A stretch of 64,000 nucleotides of DNA from Caldilineaceae bacterium (GCA_022823185.1 JAJDXQ010000046.1:62001-126000); one strand, 5' to 3'. Positions 7,593 to 16,523 are shown, counted from the stretch's first letter. Made by a program: numbers and translations. Notes: generated by a model from the sequence alone, not told the origin.

Positions 7593-9176
7593 TCACCTCC
7601 CCGAACGACCGTCCTGGCCCGAATCCGACCAGTTTTCGAGCCTGACTTTGACGGCCGCGCAGAAGGCGTCTGCGCTGGCGCCATCAAGCGCACGATGATC
7701 GTAGCTCAGGGCCAGGTCCATCATCGGGCGGAAGGACAGGTAGTCGTCTACACTGGCTTCGTAAGGCTTGGCGCGACTGACAACCACCGGTCTCTTCTCA
7801 ATCGCGCCTGTCCCCAGAATCGCAACCTGAGGCTGCAGGATCACCGGCGTCTGGAAGAGGCTTCCCGACGTGCCGTAGTTGGTCAATGTAAAGGTGCCGC
7901 CCTGCGTGTCGGCTGCCGTGAGTTGATTGTCTCTGGCTCTTGCTGCCAGGTCGGCGACATGGCGGGCGATTCCGGTCAGGTTCATGTCGCCGGCATTGTG
8001 AATGACAGGCACGATCAGGCCCCCAACCCCGGTGGCGTCGGCAGGCAGCGCGACGGCCATGCCGATGTTTATCGAGTGCTTCAGCAGCAGTCCCTCTTCT
8101 GTCCATTCTGCATTGACGGCAGGAACCGCTCTCAAGCCTTCGACGACAGCTGCGACGATGTAGGCAGTCAGGGTCAACCGTGCGCCTTGCTGCGCGAAGC
8201 CGGCCTTGTTGGCCTGGTAGTGCGCGGTCACGATACCCATGTCTACGGTGTGAACCGTGGTGACGTGGGGCGCGGTGAAGGCGCTCCGCACCATGTTGCG
8301 GGCAATGATCTGTCGCATCCGGCTGTGCGGAACCAGCGTCTCGTCCGATGAAGCCTGCCGGGCCTGTGTTTCCTGGCCGCGACGGGCGCCAGAGTCCTTC
8401 CCGCCAGCCTCCTGGGGACGGCGGGAAGGCGGCTTCGCGGGATAGTCGGCCTCAGTCAAGTGTGTCAGTCCCTTCAGACTCCTCGCGTACGCGATCAAGT
8501 CGTGCCGGGTAAGCGATTGGAGAGGCCGCCCTCGCGCGACGTCCCGCAGATCGAGGTCGTACGTCGCGGCCAGACGGCGCACCTCGAGACGAGCGACCGA
8601 ATCGTCGGGCCCTGGGGAGGCGCCTTCGATTTCCCTATCTTCGCTGGAGCCGGCTTCCTGTCCTTTGCGGTCCGGACGGGTCAGGCCCTGGAGGAATTCC
8701 TCCACGTCGCCTTTTGTGATCTGACTGCCATCGCGGCTCGGCACAGCTGAGAGCGCAATTCCGGCCTCTGCGGCGATTCGTCGGGCCACCGGCGTGGCGC
8801 GGAGTCCCCCGCTGAGGCCATCCTGTTCGCCTGCCGATTGCGGTGCGTTCAATGCGCCTGGTGCGCTTTCCAGGGCGGGCTGGCCCGCATCGTCGTCTTC
8901 GCCGGCAGTGTCAGTCGTCGGCTTCGCCAAGACTTCTGAAGCCTCTCCGATGACGGCAATCACCGCGTTCAGGTCGACGATTTCCCCTTCGCCGAAGTTG
9001 ACGGAAAGCAGCGTTCCGCTGACGGGGGCGGGGACTTCGGTATCCACCTTGTCCGTTGCGATCTCCAGAAGAGGGTCGCCGGCGTTGACATGCTCGCCTT
9101 CATCGACAAGCCAGCGGCTGATCGTTACGTCCTCTACTTCCTCGCCCATCTCGGGAAAAGTGACTTCCGTTGCCAT
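7593..9176 (-). CDS. 2-oxoacid dehydrogenase complex, dihydrolipoyl acyltransferase (E2)
   Basis: This 527-residue E2 protein has one N-terminal lipoyl domain with lipoyl-lysine Lys43 in ATDKVDTEVPAP. A peripheral-subunit-binding domain follows at about 127-163 (ATPVARRIAAEAG), then a second similar segment at about 195-233 (VARLEVRRLAATYDLDL). A long Ala/Pro/charged linker leads to the C-terminal acyltransferase core, with catalytic HRALDG starting at His494. E2 transfers the acyl group from E1-bound thiamine intermediate via lipoamide to CoA. The start at 9176 has AGAGGA 8 nt upstream; the much longer open frame upstream only shadows the E1beta gene. It follows E1beta by 13 bp. No E3 (lipoamide dehydrogenase) gene is in the window. 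Pyruvate and branched-chain oxoacids are both possible substrates. Confidence 0.92.
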   Translation of the reverse strand: MATEVTFPEMGEEVEDVTISRWLVDEGEHVNAGDPLLEIATDKVDTEVPAPVSGTLLSVNFGEGEIVDLNAVIAVIGEASEVLAKPTTDTAGEDDDAGQPALESAPGALNAPQSAGEQDGLSGGLRATPVARRIAAEAGIALSAVPSRDGSQITKGDVEEFLQGLTRPDRKGQEAGSSEDREIEGASPGPDDSVARLEVRRLAATYDLDLRDVARGRPLQSLTRHDLIAYARSLKGLTHLTEADYPAKPPSRRPQEAGGKDSGARRGQETQARQASSDETLVPHSRMRQIIARNMVRSAFTAPHVTTVHTVDMGIVTAHYQANKAGFAQQGARLTLTAYIVAAVVEGLRAVPAVNAEWTEEGLLLKHSINIGMAVALPADATGVGGLIVPVIHNAGDMNLTGIARHVADLAARARDNQLTAADTQGGTFTLTNYGTSGSLFQTPVILQPQVAILGTGAIEKRPVVVSRAKPYEASVDDYLSFRPMMDLALSYDHRALDGASADAFCAAVKVRLENWSDSGQDGRSGR

Positions 9177-9189
9177 TCGCGTTTCCTCT

Positions 9190-10176
9190 TTAACGTCGCG
9201 ACATCTCCAGGGCAGTGGCGATGATCTCCTCTTTCCAGGGCAAAGCCTCCTCTTCCAAGGCCCGGGAAACGGGAATGGACACAGGCGCCATGCCCAGACG
9301 CCGCGCCGGCGCGCGCAGCAGGTGGGGCGCCTCCTCGCAGGCCCGGGCGACCAGCTCTGCGCCCACTCCGCAGTTTGCGTAAGATTCGTGAACTGCCAGC
9401 AGGCGCCCGGTCTTGGCCAGGGATTCCCAAACGGTTTCCGTGTCCAGAGGTTCGACAGTGCGCAGGTCCACGACTTCGCAATCGATGCCGTGCTCTTGTT
9501 GAAGCGTCTCCGCGGCTTCCAGCGCCTGCAGCAAACAGTAGCTGAAAGTGGCAATGGTCAGATCGGTCCCGGCGCGCTTGACATCGGCTTTGCCGATGGG
9601 AACCAGGTATTCTTCCTCAGGCGGCGGGGCTTCGCCGCGAGTAAAGTAGAGCATCTTGTGTTCCAGAAAGGCGACCGGATTGTCATCGCGGATGGCTGAC
9701 TTAAGCAGGCCCTTGGCATCGTATGGCGTCGCCGGCGCCACGACCCGAATGCCGGGAAAGTGAGCGTACAGACTGTCGACGGACTGGCTGTGCTGTGAGC
9801 CGTAGTGCTTGCCCCCGCCCTGCTGTCCTCTGATCACGATGGGCGCTTTGAGAAGGCCGCCGGTCATGTATCTGTACTTGCCGATCTGGTTGAAAATCTG
9901 GTCCGCGGCCACCAAAGTGAAGTCCATATACATCAACTCGACGACAGGCCGCATGCCGACGATGGCCGCGCCGAGCGCCATGCCCATGAAGGCCTGCTCG
10001 CTGATTGGTGTGTCCAGGACCCTTTTTTCGCCGAACTCGTCGAGGAGGTTGCGCGTTACGCGAAAGAGGCCGCCGTAGTGACCAATGTCTTCACCAATGA
10101 GGAAGACATCTTCGTCTCGCTGCAACTCCTCTCTGAGGGCTTCGTTCAAGGCTTGAATGTAAGTGGTTCTTCGCAT
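9190..10176 (-). CDS. 2-oxoacid dehydrogenase E1 component, beta subunit
   Basis: This 328-residue protein is an E1 beta subunit with the transketolase pyrimidine-binding domain first (LIGEDIGHYGGLFRVT, then the EQAFMGMALGAAIVGMRP stretch) and the C-terminal domain after (GTDLTIATFSYCL, VVDLRTVEPLDTETV). With E1alpha it forms an alpha2beta2 thiamine-diphosphate enzyme that decarboxylates a 2-oxoacid and passes the acyl group to E2. It lies 62 bp after E1alpha and 13 bp before E2 on the same strand, so the three genes form an operon. Sequence is closest to the pyruvate/acetoin/branched-chain type; exact substrate not assignable by eye. Confidence 0.94.
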   Translation of the reverse strand: MRRTTYIQALNEALREELQRDEDVFLIGEDIGHYGGLFRVTRNLLDEFGEKRVLDTPISEQAFMGMALGAAIVGMRPVVELMYMDFTLVAADQIFNQIGKYRYMTGGLLKAPIVIRGQQGGGKHYGSQHSQSVDSLYAHFPGIRVVAPATPYDAKGLLKSAIRDDNPVAFLEHKMLYFTRGEAPPPEEEYLVPIGKADVKRAGTDLTIATFSYCLLQALEAAETLQQEHGIDCEVVDLRTVEPLDTETVWESLAKTGRLLAVHESYANCGVGAELVARACEEAPHLLRAPARRLGMAPVSIPVSRALEEEALPWKEEIIATALEMSRR

Positions 10177-10238
10177 AGAAAATTTCGATACGCTTTCCCG
10201 GCCTGTCTATACCGAAGACGGCTGAGTAAGCTGAAACA

Positions 10239-11372
10239 CTACGTTTCTTCTGACGTTGGGCCAGTAAATACGTCCAAATAGGTCTCGGCCGCATCTGGCC
10301 AGGGGCTTGCTTCGGCGAAGGATACGGCGTCGTCGATCGTTTCTTCCACTTCCGCTTCAGTCTCTGAAATCCGGGCCTCCTCCACGCCCCGTGCAAGGAG
10401 TTTCTTGCGCAGAACAGTCAGAGGTTCGTGGGCCTGTTGCTTCTCAACTTCCTCCTCCGGTCTGTAGGTTTCCAGGTCGCCGGCCATGTGCCCAGCAAGG
10501 CGATAGGTAATCCCTTCAATGAAGGTGGGCCCGTCGCCGGACCGGGCCCGCTCGGCTGCCTGGCTGACCGCGGCGTGTACAACCTCAACATCGTTGCCGT
10601 CTATCTGCATGGTGGCCATACCGTAGGCACGGGGAAACAGGTAGATGTCTTCGATTGACGACGTGCGCCAAATCGGGGTCATCTCAGAGTAGCGGTTGTT
10701 CTCGCAGTAAAAGATCAGGGGCAGCTTCCACTTGGCGGCCATGTTGAACGTTTCGTGCATCACGCCCTGGAACATCGCGCCGTCTCCAAAAAAGGTGATG
10801 GCCACTTTTCTCTCGCCGCGCAGTTGGCTGGCAAGGGCCAGCCCGGCCGCGTGCGGGACCTGGGCCGCGACAATGCCGTTCGCTCCCATCATGCCGTGCT
10901 CCGGAGAGACGAAGTGCATCGAGCCGCCCTTGCCTTTGGCGAAGCCGTCGCTGCGTCCCATGACTTCGGCAATGGACCGCCCCGGATCCATGCCCCACGC
11001 GATGCCATGATGGTGGCCGCGATAGGTGCAAGTGATGTAGTCGCCGGGACGCAGCGCGTAGGCCGCGCCGATGGCATTGGCCTCGTGGCCGATTGCAGTG
11101 TGCATGGCGCCGCCGATCTGCCCTTCTTCAGCAGCGGCCAGCAGCGCCCTCTCCAACAGCCGAATCAAAACCGCCTTCCGGTACATTTCCAGAAGCAAGT
11201 CGGCGTCGAGTTCGGGTACGTCAATGGCCGACTTCGACTCCGAAGGCAGAGCATCGGTCGTGATCGACGCGGGCAAGGGAGAGCCCTCTGTTTGAGCATC
11301 CTTCTGCGCCAGAGGCTCTGCGCGGCCGTCTGTCTTTTGGGGTACAGCGGAAGCCGTGTCAGCCTGCTTCAT
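10239..11372 (-). CDS. 2-oxoacid dehydrogenase E1 component, alpha subunit
   Basis: The 377-residue E1 alpha subunit carries the thiamine-diphosphate motif GDG (196-198) ... ENN (224-226) in the spacing usual for the family, and the phosphorylation-loop-like YRGHHHGIAWG and GKGGSMH segments. Residues 1-55 are a low-complexity polar extension not needed for the fold. I chose the ATG at 11372, which has AGGAAG 8 nt upstream; ATGs at 11393 and 11414 are possible but lack a site. The gene leads the E1alpha-E1beta-E2 operon. The terminator at 11452-11482 separates it from the ferredoxin oxidoreductase genes upstream, so it should have its own promoter, which I could not locate. Confidence 0.93.
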   Translation of the reverse strand: MKQADTASAVPQKTDGRAEPLAQKDAQTEGSPLPASITTDALPSESKSAIDVPELDADLLLEMYRKAVLIRLLERALLAAAEEGQIGGAMHTAIGHEANAIGAAYALRPGDYITCTYRGHHHGIAWGMDPGRSIAEVMGRSDGFAKGKGGSMHFVSPEHGMMGANGIVAAQVPHAAGLALASQLRGERKVAITFFGDGAMFQGVMHETFNMAAKWKLPLIFYCENNRYSEMTPIWRTSSIEDIYLFPRAYGMATMQIDGNDVEVVHAAVSQAAERARSGDGPTFIEGITYRLAGHMAGDLETYRPEEEVEKQQAHEPLTVLRKKLLARGVEEARISETEAEVEETIDDAVSFAEASPWPDAAETYLDVFTGPTSEET

Positions 11373-11451
11373 TCTGTCCACTTCCTGTCCCATTGCGCAA
11401 GCCCTTTCGGCCATGAGTTCGATTCAACCGCGGGACTGGCGCCACCTTCCC

Positions 11452-11482
11452 ATAAGAAACGGAGTGCGTTGCCGCACCCCGT
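11452..11482 (-). terminator. Rho-independent terminator after the pyruvate:ferredoxin oxidoreductase genes
   Basis: On the minus strand a 10-bp stem ACGGGGTGCG/CGCACTCCGT (one G-T wobble) closes on a GCAA tetraloop and is followed by TTTCTTAT. It lies about 110 bp after the beta-subunit stop codon and before the E1alpha start, so the two decarboxylase systems are separate transcription units. Confidence 0.75.
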
Positions 11483-11594
11483 TCGATTTGCATTCTATGT
11501 CTGGAAACTCGATTCTCGGCGGCGAAACTCTGGTCTGAGAAATAGATTCTCCCAAGCGATTGGATTCGGGTGGCCGGAAATCGATCCCTCTCAG

Positions 11595-13280
11595 CTAGCG
11601 AATGCCTGCCATTTCCTGCAAGAGATGCCAGTTTGCCAGCCGGTCGGCCTGGGCCATCATCAGCACCTCCGACGGATTGCCTTCCTTGTCAAACTGCTTG
11701 GCGAATCGGCCTTCCGAGCGCGCAAAGGTGATAAAGTCGATGGTTTCGCCGGTCTTCTTGATCGTATACCAGTCTTCCTTTACAGCCGGGTTGCCCTGAA
11801 GACTGAGGCGATCGCGAATCGTATCACCCTTGCGCGGGTCATAGACAAACATGGGGAATGCGCGGCTGTCCACTGCCAGCTTCGCCTGGTGACGGGCCAT
11901 ATTGTCGGCAACGCCATGCTCGGGCTGGCAGGTCGTGAACACATTTACAATGGCCGGGCCCTCAAACTCGGCGGCTTCCAGAATCGACTTGTAGAAGTGA
12001 TTGGGAACTGACTGAACCGTCTGCGAAACATAGGTGTTGGGGTGCATCATCGCAATCCGACCCAACTCTTTGCGCATCTCCTGTTTGCCGGCATGGACCT
12101 TGCCATGGGAGTACATCTTCGAGTCCTGTCCGGTAAAGGAGGCTGTGCTGGTCTGACCGCCGGTGTTCGAATAGACCTGCGTGTCCAATACGAGCACTTT
12201 TATGTTCATGCCGCTTGCGAGCATACGGCTGAGGGCCTGGAAGCCGATGTCGAGCATGGCGCCGTCGCCGCCCATGACCCACAGCTGCTTGTCTTGCCAG
12301 CCGAGCTGGTCCCACCGCATGCGCAGACCCATGGCGAAAGTGGGGCCATCCTCAAAGAGCGAGTTGCTCCAGGGCACGATGTAGGGGTTGTAAGGATAGG
12401 TGCTGCCGTAGACAGTGTTGCAGCCGGTGCTGGCGGCGATGCCGATGTTTTCCGAGCCGTACTTGTAGCCGAGCGCGGCCAGCCACATGCGAATCGCCGT
12501 TGCTTCGCCGCAACCTGCGCAGGAACCGGCCCCGCCAACGTAGAGCATGCTTTGCTCCGCCAGCATCATGTCCACCGCGACCCGTTCGTTGATGTATTCC
12601 TGGGGCGTCGGGGGCAGCTTGCGGAAAAAGTCGATACTCTTCTGGTAGATGGGAACGGTCGTGTCTTCCTTCTCGATCATCTTGAGGGCATGGTAGCCGA
12701 GGTCGTCACAGGCTTCAACACATTCGGCGCAGCCCTTGCACTTGGTGGGATCGATGAAGATGCCAAACTTGCCAGGCGTCTTCTTCCGTCTTGCCGGAAC
12801 CTTGTAAAACTTGCTGGTCTCCGCGAACTGTTTCGACATGAAGTTGCGTTCGGCGTCGTCCTCGATTTCGTCCAAGGCGCCGGTGAGCGTTTCCTCGGTC
12901 ACGACCTTGCCCAGAATGGCGGTATCCGGGCATTGGGTGACGCAACTCATGCATCCTGTGCAATTTTCCTGGATGTACTCGGGGATTTCGGGGGCAATAT
13001 AGCTGAAGTCGCGGTAAGCCCCGGTGCCGGCGGGAATGACCGAGCGCGCAACGCCGACATCCGCTTCAAGTGACTCCGGCCCAGGCCCTTCGTTATACTC
13101 CTGGACCACCCTTTCGAAAAAGTCGTGGGCATCCACCACGGCGGCCTCAAAGCCGCTGGCATAGCCGTTGGAACCGTCCGCGGGCGCGTCAACTGGGCCA
13201 TCAGTCTGGTCGTCTGAATCGTGCCCGTTAGCCGTACGAGTCAGGTTGCGAATGTCGAATGTATTTACCGTAACACCCAT
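11595..13280 (-). CDS. Pyruvate:ferredoxin oxidoreductase, ferredoxin-domain plus thiamine-diphosphate (delta-beta) polypeptide
   Basis: This 561-residue polypeptide corresponds to the C-terminal part of a single-chain pyruvate:ferredoxin oxidoreductase. Two [4Fe-4S] motifs are present: CTGCMSCVTQCP (Cys107, 110, 113, 117) and CKGCAECVEACD (Cys181, 184, 187, 191). The cluster-proximal pair CAGC (254, 257) and the thiamine-diphosphate motif GGDGAMLDIGFQAL (from about 337) with SNTGGQTS follow. It oxidises pyruvate with CoA to acetyl-CoA and CO2 and reduces ferredoxin. Residues 1-40 are a polar Asp/Gly-rich extension. GGCGGT lies 7 nt before the ATG. The alpha-gamma gene lies 57 bp upstream in the same orientation. 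Related enzymes use other 2-oxoacids, but the overall length and motifs fit the pyruvate type best. Confidence 0.9.
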   Translation of the reverse strand: MGVTVNTFDIRNLTRTANGHDSDDQTDGPVDAPADGSNGYASGFEAAVVDAHDFFERVVQEYNEGPGPESLEADVGVARSVIPAGTGAYRDFSYIAPEIPEYIQENCTGCMSCVTQCPDTAILGKVVTEETLTGALDEIEDDAERNFMSKQFAETSKFYKVPARRKKTPGKFGIFIDPTKCKGCAECVEACDDLGYHALKMIEKEDTTVPIYQKSIDFFRKLPPTPQEYINERVAVDMMLAEQSMLYVGGAGSCAGCGEATAIRMWLAALGYKYGSENIGIAASTGCNTVYGSTYPYNPYIVPWSNSLFEDGPTFAMGLRMRWDQLGWQDKQLWVMGGDGAMLDIGFQALSRMLASGMNIKVLVLDTQVYSNTGGQTSTASFTGQDSKMYSHGKVHAGKQEMRKELGRIAMMHPNTYVSQTVQSVPNHFYKSILEAAEFEGPAIVNVFTTCQPEHGVADNMARHQAKLAVDSRAFPMFVYDPRKGDTIRDRLSLQGNPAVKEDWYTIKKTGETIDFITFARSEGRFAKQFDKEGNPSEVLMMAQADRLANWHLLQEMAGIR

Positions 13281-13337
13281 AGGAGTTACCGCCTTTCGGT
13301 TGGTTAATGCACCGGCGCTTCCGATGCCGTCAAAGGA

Positions 13338-15368
13338 CTAAGAGAACAGCGTAATCTCTGCGCCAGGCACGAGGACCGGCGAGGTAATGTCCTGCGCAAT
13401 AATCTCCGCCGGAATCTCGAAGGCTTCTTCGTAACCGCGTCTTACACAGCGCATGTTGGCCTGTACGACCGCCTCGCCGCGCTTGCCAAAGTACTTGCGC
13501 AAAGCTTGTTCAGAGCGCTCCATCACGTCATCGTCGTCGAGGTTTGCGTCTCCCGCGAAGGGCGTTACGCGCAGGAAGATGCCGAGCAGAACAATGCCCT
13601 GCATACGCACTTCCAAGTCCGCCACAGGCGCCTCTTCGCGTGCGATCTTGGCGCCGTCCGCGGCGACGACGCGAAGTTTCCTTTCGCGAATGAGATCCTT
13701 GGCCTTGGGCGGCACATTCGCCCATACATCTTCAGGTGTTGCCTTGTTGGTCTGCACAAAAAGAGTTCCGCCCGACTGAAGTCCAGCAAGCGGATTGCTG
13801 GTGAAGAAGGCGTTGATGTCATTCATCGGGACGAACTCGACGTTGTTGAGTTCGCAGTGGGTCAGGATCGGTTCGTCGGCTACCGTCAGATAGTAGGTTG
13901 TGGGCAAGCCTTTCTTTTCTGAACCGTATTTGGGGTAGGCCTGCACCTTTTTGCCAAAGATGTCACCGGCGATGGTCGCGATCACCTTATTGGTGGTAAC
14001 CGAGCCATAGCCGCCGACCGAATGACCCCGCATCGAGAAGGCGCCGCGGGGTCGGACGTCGGGGTCGCCGTTCATTGGCAGCGCGAGGTCGTGCTTGATG
14101 CCCACGACAAAGAAACGGGAACCGTCCTCTACCATATTGCGGGCGATGGAGATGAAGTGCCCGGGTCGCACGTCCCGGCTGCCCAGACCGGCCGAGCCGC
14201 TGAAGATGGTCGGTATGTCGTCAATGGCAGGGAATCCGGGGCTGCCTGTATAAGCGTCGGCGAATGCGGCCTTGATGTCGTTTGTTACCGGGTTGTTCGG
14301 CGCAATCGGATCGTCCATCCGTTCCAGTACGGTGAAGCCCCTCAGGTGCTTCAAAGTTTCCACAATCTGCTGGCTTGGGAAGGGTCTGTAACAGGTAATG
14401 TGAACGACACCGACCTTGATTCCTTCTTCCCGGCGGATGTAATCGACCGTTGCCTTGGCGGTTTCGATCATGCAGCCCATGCCAACGATGGCGTATTCGG
14501 CATCTTCCATGCGGTACGCGTCCAGCATCTGGTATCGCCGCCCGGTCAGCCGGTGGAACTCGTCCATCGCGTTTTGCAGCGCGTCTCCAACCTGGGAGTA
14601 GTACTCGCGTTGCGCAATCTTGCCCTTCATGTAGCTATCCTGGTTCTGCACAACGCCGGTCATAACGGGGTTGTAGGGGTTGAACAGATTGACCAGTTTG
14701 TCTTCGGGCTTGCCGATATACTCCTTCATCATGTCGGGTTCGCAGAGCAAGACATCCTCTACCGTGTGCGTTGTAAGAAAGCCGTCCTGTACGTTGAAGA
14801 ACGGCGTGCGGCTGTCTTCGGCTGCGCGACGGGAAATCAGGGCCAGGTCGCCGGACTCTTGGGCGGTGCGGCCAAACAGGATGCCCCATCCGGAATCGGA
14901 AACGGACATCACGTCGTCATGGCCGGCGTGTACGTTTAAGCTGTGACTGGTGAGCGCCCGAGCGCCAATGTGAAAAACAACGGGCAAACGCTTGCCTGAA
15001 ATCGTGTAGAGCACTTCATGCATCAAGATGAGGCCTTGGCCGGAGGTGTAGTTGCTGACCCGGCCGCCTGCCACAGCGAAGCCCTCACAGGCGGCGGCGG
15101 CGCTATGTTCGGACTCCGGCTCCAGAAACATCAACTCATCGCCCCACAGATTGCGGGCGCCATTGGAAACGGCTGCCCCATATCCGCCGCCCATCGTTGT
15201 GGATGAGGTGATGGGATAAGCGCAGGCAGCCTGTGTTATGTGAGTTTCGGCCCATACTACGGAACCGGCTCCATCCGTCGTGGTCGGGATACCCGGGTAC
15301 GGCACATGCCCGTTCAGGTTTTCTGAAAGTTTCTCAGAAGAACTTGAAAGGTCTTTTGTGTCTGCCAT
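13338..15368 (-). CDS. Pyruvate:ferredoxin oxidoreductase, fused alpha-gamma polypeptide
   Basis: This 676-residue protein covers the N-terminal half of a NifJ-type enzyme: the pyrimidine-binding alpha domain (AYPITSSTTMGG near residue 50, SGQGLILMHEVLY, HAGHDDVMS), the second alpha domain (GMGCMIETAKATVDYI, VGVVHITCYRPFP), and the gamma domain with RGHSVGGYGSVTTNK. The domain order is as in the single-chain enzyme, but the chain ends before the ferredoxin domain, which begins the next gene. The start at 15368 is preferred because AGGAGG lies 6 nt upstream; an ATG at 15374 directly abuts that site. A short N-terminal Ser/Asp-rich tail precedes the fold. The complex is cytoplasmic and oxygen-sensitive in most known members. 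Confidence 0.9.
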   Translation of the reverse strand: MADTKDLSSSSEKLSENLNGHVPYPGIPTTTDGAGSVVWAETHITQAACAYPITSSTTMGGGYGAAVSNGARNLWGDELMFLEPESEHSAAAACEGFAVAGGRVSNYTSGQGLILMHEVLYTISGKRLPVVFHIGARALTSHSLNVHAGHDDVMSVSDSGWGILFGRTAQESGDLALISRRAAEDSRTPFFNVQDGFLTTHTVEDVLLCEPDMMKEYIGKPEDKLVNLFNPYNPVMTGVVQNQDSYMKGKIAQREYYSQVGDALQNAMDEFHRLTGRRYQMLDAYRMEDAEYAIVGMGCMIETAKATVDYIRREEGIKVGVVHITCYRPFPSQQIVETLKHLRGFTVLERMDDPIAPNNPVTNDIKAAFADAYTGSPGFPAIDDIPTIFSGSAGLGSRDVRPGHFISIARNMVEDGSRFFVVGIKHDLALPMNGDPDVRPRGAFSMRGHSVGGYGSVTTNKVIATIAGDIFGKKVQAYPKYGSEKKGLPTTYYLTVADEPILTHCELNNVEFVPMNDINAFFTSNPLAGLQSGGTLFVQTNKATPEDVWANVPPKAKDLIRERKLRVVAADGAKIAREEAPVADLEVRMQGIVLLGIFLRVTPFAGDANLDDDDVMERSEQALRKYFGKRGEAVVQANMRCVRRGYEEAFEIPAEIIAQDITSPVLVPGAEITLFS

Positions 15369-15697
15369 GGTCATCCTCCTGATGCCAATTTGGCGTGCGA
15401 AATCGGGGCGGACTCAGTGACTGTTACAGTTTAATCCGTCCTTTTGCGATAGTCTATCACAGATCAGCACAAAGAATCAACCCCTTGGGTATACCAATCT
15501 GCCAAAACGGTGGGACGCCGGCTGCTTCAAATTCCACGGCAGGCTGAAGGACGCAGCCTGCAGGTCAACTGAAAGCTTCTGGCCGAACAGTTCGCGATGG
15601 ATACAAAGCAGACGGACCAGGGGGCTCGCGCTGACCGAAGGCAGAGTGACGGCTGCGTTCAATGGGAAAGGTCCAATCCAAGCGAACGCTGCATTCC
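15369..15697. other. Intergenic region upstream of the pyruvate:ferredoxin oxidoreductase genes
   Basis: About 330 bp, the likely 5' control region of the oxidoreductase operon on the minus strand. It holds the AGGAGG site just before 15368 and a promoter-like pair at 15451-15480. A 74-codon minus-strand frame (15477-15701) starts with a GTG that overlaps the stop codon of the VOC gene, but it has no family resemblance or ribosome binding site, so I do not call it. Confidence 0.45.
15451..15480 (-). promoter_or_regulatory. Possible promoter of the pyruvate:ferredoxin oxidoreductase operon
   Basis: On the minus strand TTGATT (15475-15480) and TAGACT (15451-15456) are separated by 18 bp, each matching four of six consensus bases. 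The -10 overlaps a small dyad GATAGACTATC. It lies about 83 bp before the start codon. Suggestive only. Confidence 0.35.
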
Positions 15698-16348
15698 TCA
15701 CTCCAACGTTACAATCCCGAGCGGCGTCTCAAGCCTGGCCCGTATCGCCGGCGCCGGGCCGGCGGTCACCAGAATGTCGATATGCAATGCCGAAAGCATG
15801 GGCTGGACCTCCGCGGGACGTGGATGAATCAGGGAAAGTTCGAGCAGACGCACGCCCTGCGCGGATGTCGAGGCGGGGTGCGGCGTGTCCTCGCCCCACT
15901 CAATCAAGAAGGGTACGATGCCGTCGCCGGGAGGCGGCCAACCTTCGCGTGTCTCAGGCCGTTTGGTGGTGCGCCAGCGCAATGCCACCCCATCGGGCCG
16001 AACTCGACCTCCCTCCAGTATGCCGCCAGGATCGTAGCCTGCTGCCTGGGAAGCGCTGGCCACCTCCTCCAGAGAAGGCGCAAGCACAGCCCACGTCACC
16101 AATCTGGGCACCTTCAGCCAGTCCAGGCCAAATGCCAGCGCGCTCTCGGCCTCCTGGTTGAACTGTGAAGGGTCAGGAGAAATCACTTCCAGATAGCAGG
16201 AATTGCCTAGCGCCAGCAGGGCATTGTGCGTTCCGCTTGGGTGTTTGCCGCCGGCCGAGGGGCGTATGCCAAGCCGCTCGGCCAGGCTGTCCACCGCATC
16301 ATCCAGAACGGGCGCGGCGTATACGAGGTGATCCGGTGAGAGAGCCAT
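15698..16348 (-). CDS. VOC superfamily (glyoxalase-like) protein
   Basis: The 216-residue protein begins with DHLVYAAPVLDDAVDSLAERLG, the opening beta-strand/helix of vicinal oxygen chelate proteins, with a putative metal-binding His at residue 6 or 7. It continues with HPSGTHNALLALGNSCYLEVI, the second strand pair with an EVI metal-ligand position. This is the Glyoxalase_3-like arrangement, of unknown substrate in most bacteria. I chose the ATG at 16348; an in-frame TTG at 16456 would add 36 residues with no similarity to the fold. The gene is divergent from a PhyH-family dioxygenase and separated from it by about 175 bp, which includes a TATAAT at 16399-16404. It could be a glyoxalase, isomerase or dioxygenase; sequence alone does not say. 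Confidence 0.78.
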   Translation of the reverse strand: MALSPDHLVYAAPVLDDAVDSLAERLGIRPSAGGKHPSGTHNALLALGNSCYLEVISPDPSQFNQEAESALAFGLDWLKVPRLVTWAVLAPSLEEVASASQAAGYDPGGILEGGRVRPDGVALRWRTTKRPETREGWPPPGDGIVPFLIEWGEDTPHPASTSAQGVRLLELSLIHPRPAEVQPMLSALHIDILVTAGPAPAIRARLETPLGIVTLE

Positions 16349-16523
16349 AGTTTTCCTTACGAGCTGCCTCCTGGTGTCCTGTCCGCCTTCTGTTGATGTA
16401 TAATGCCCGGAATTGCGACGTGAAGAAAGTGGCGCAAGGCGCGTGTCACAGTTCAATTTGCGCAGAATTGTAGCTTACCGCCTCAAACGGCCAAAATAAC
16501 GGAAACTCTGAATGGGAGATACG

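Noticed and set aside
9177..9554. Upstream extension of E2 by 126 codons
   Set aside because: It lies inside the E1beta gene in another frame; the ATG at 9176 has a good ribosome binding site and begins the lipoyl domain.
12042..13073. 343-codon plus-strand frame
   Set aside because: It is antisense to the pyruvate:ferredoxin oxidoreductase beta gene, whose cluster and thiamine motifs are unmistakable. It has no domain and arises from GC-rich third positions.
15477..15701. 74-codon minus-strand frame overlapping the VOC stop
   Set aside because: Start codon is a GTG in the stop overlap, no ribosome binding site, no similarity, and it would fill the control region of the oxidoreductase operon.
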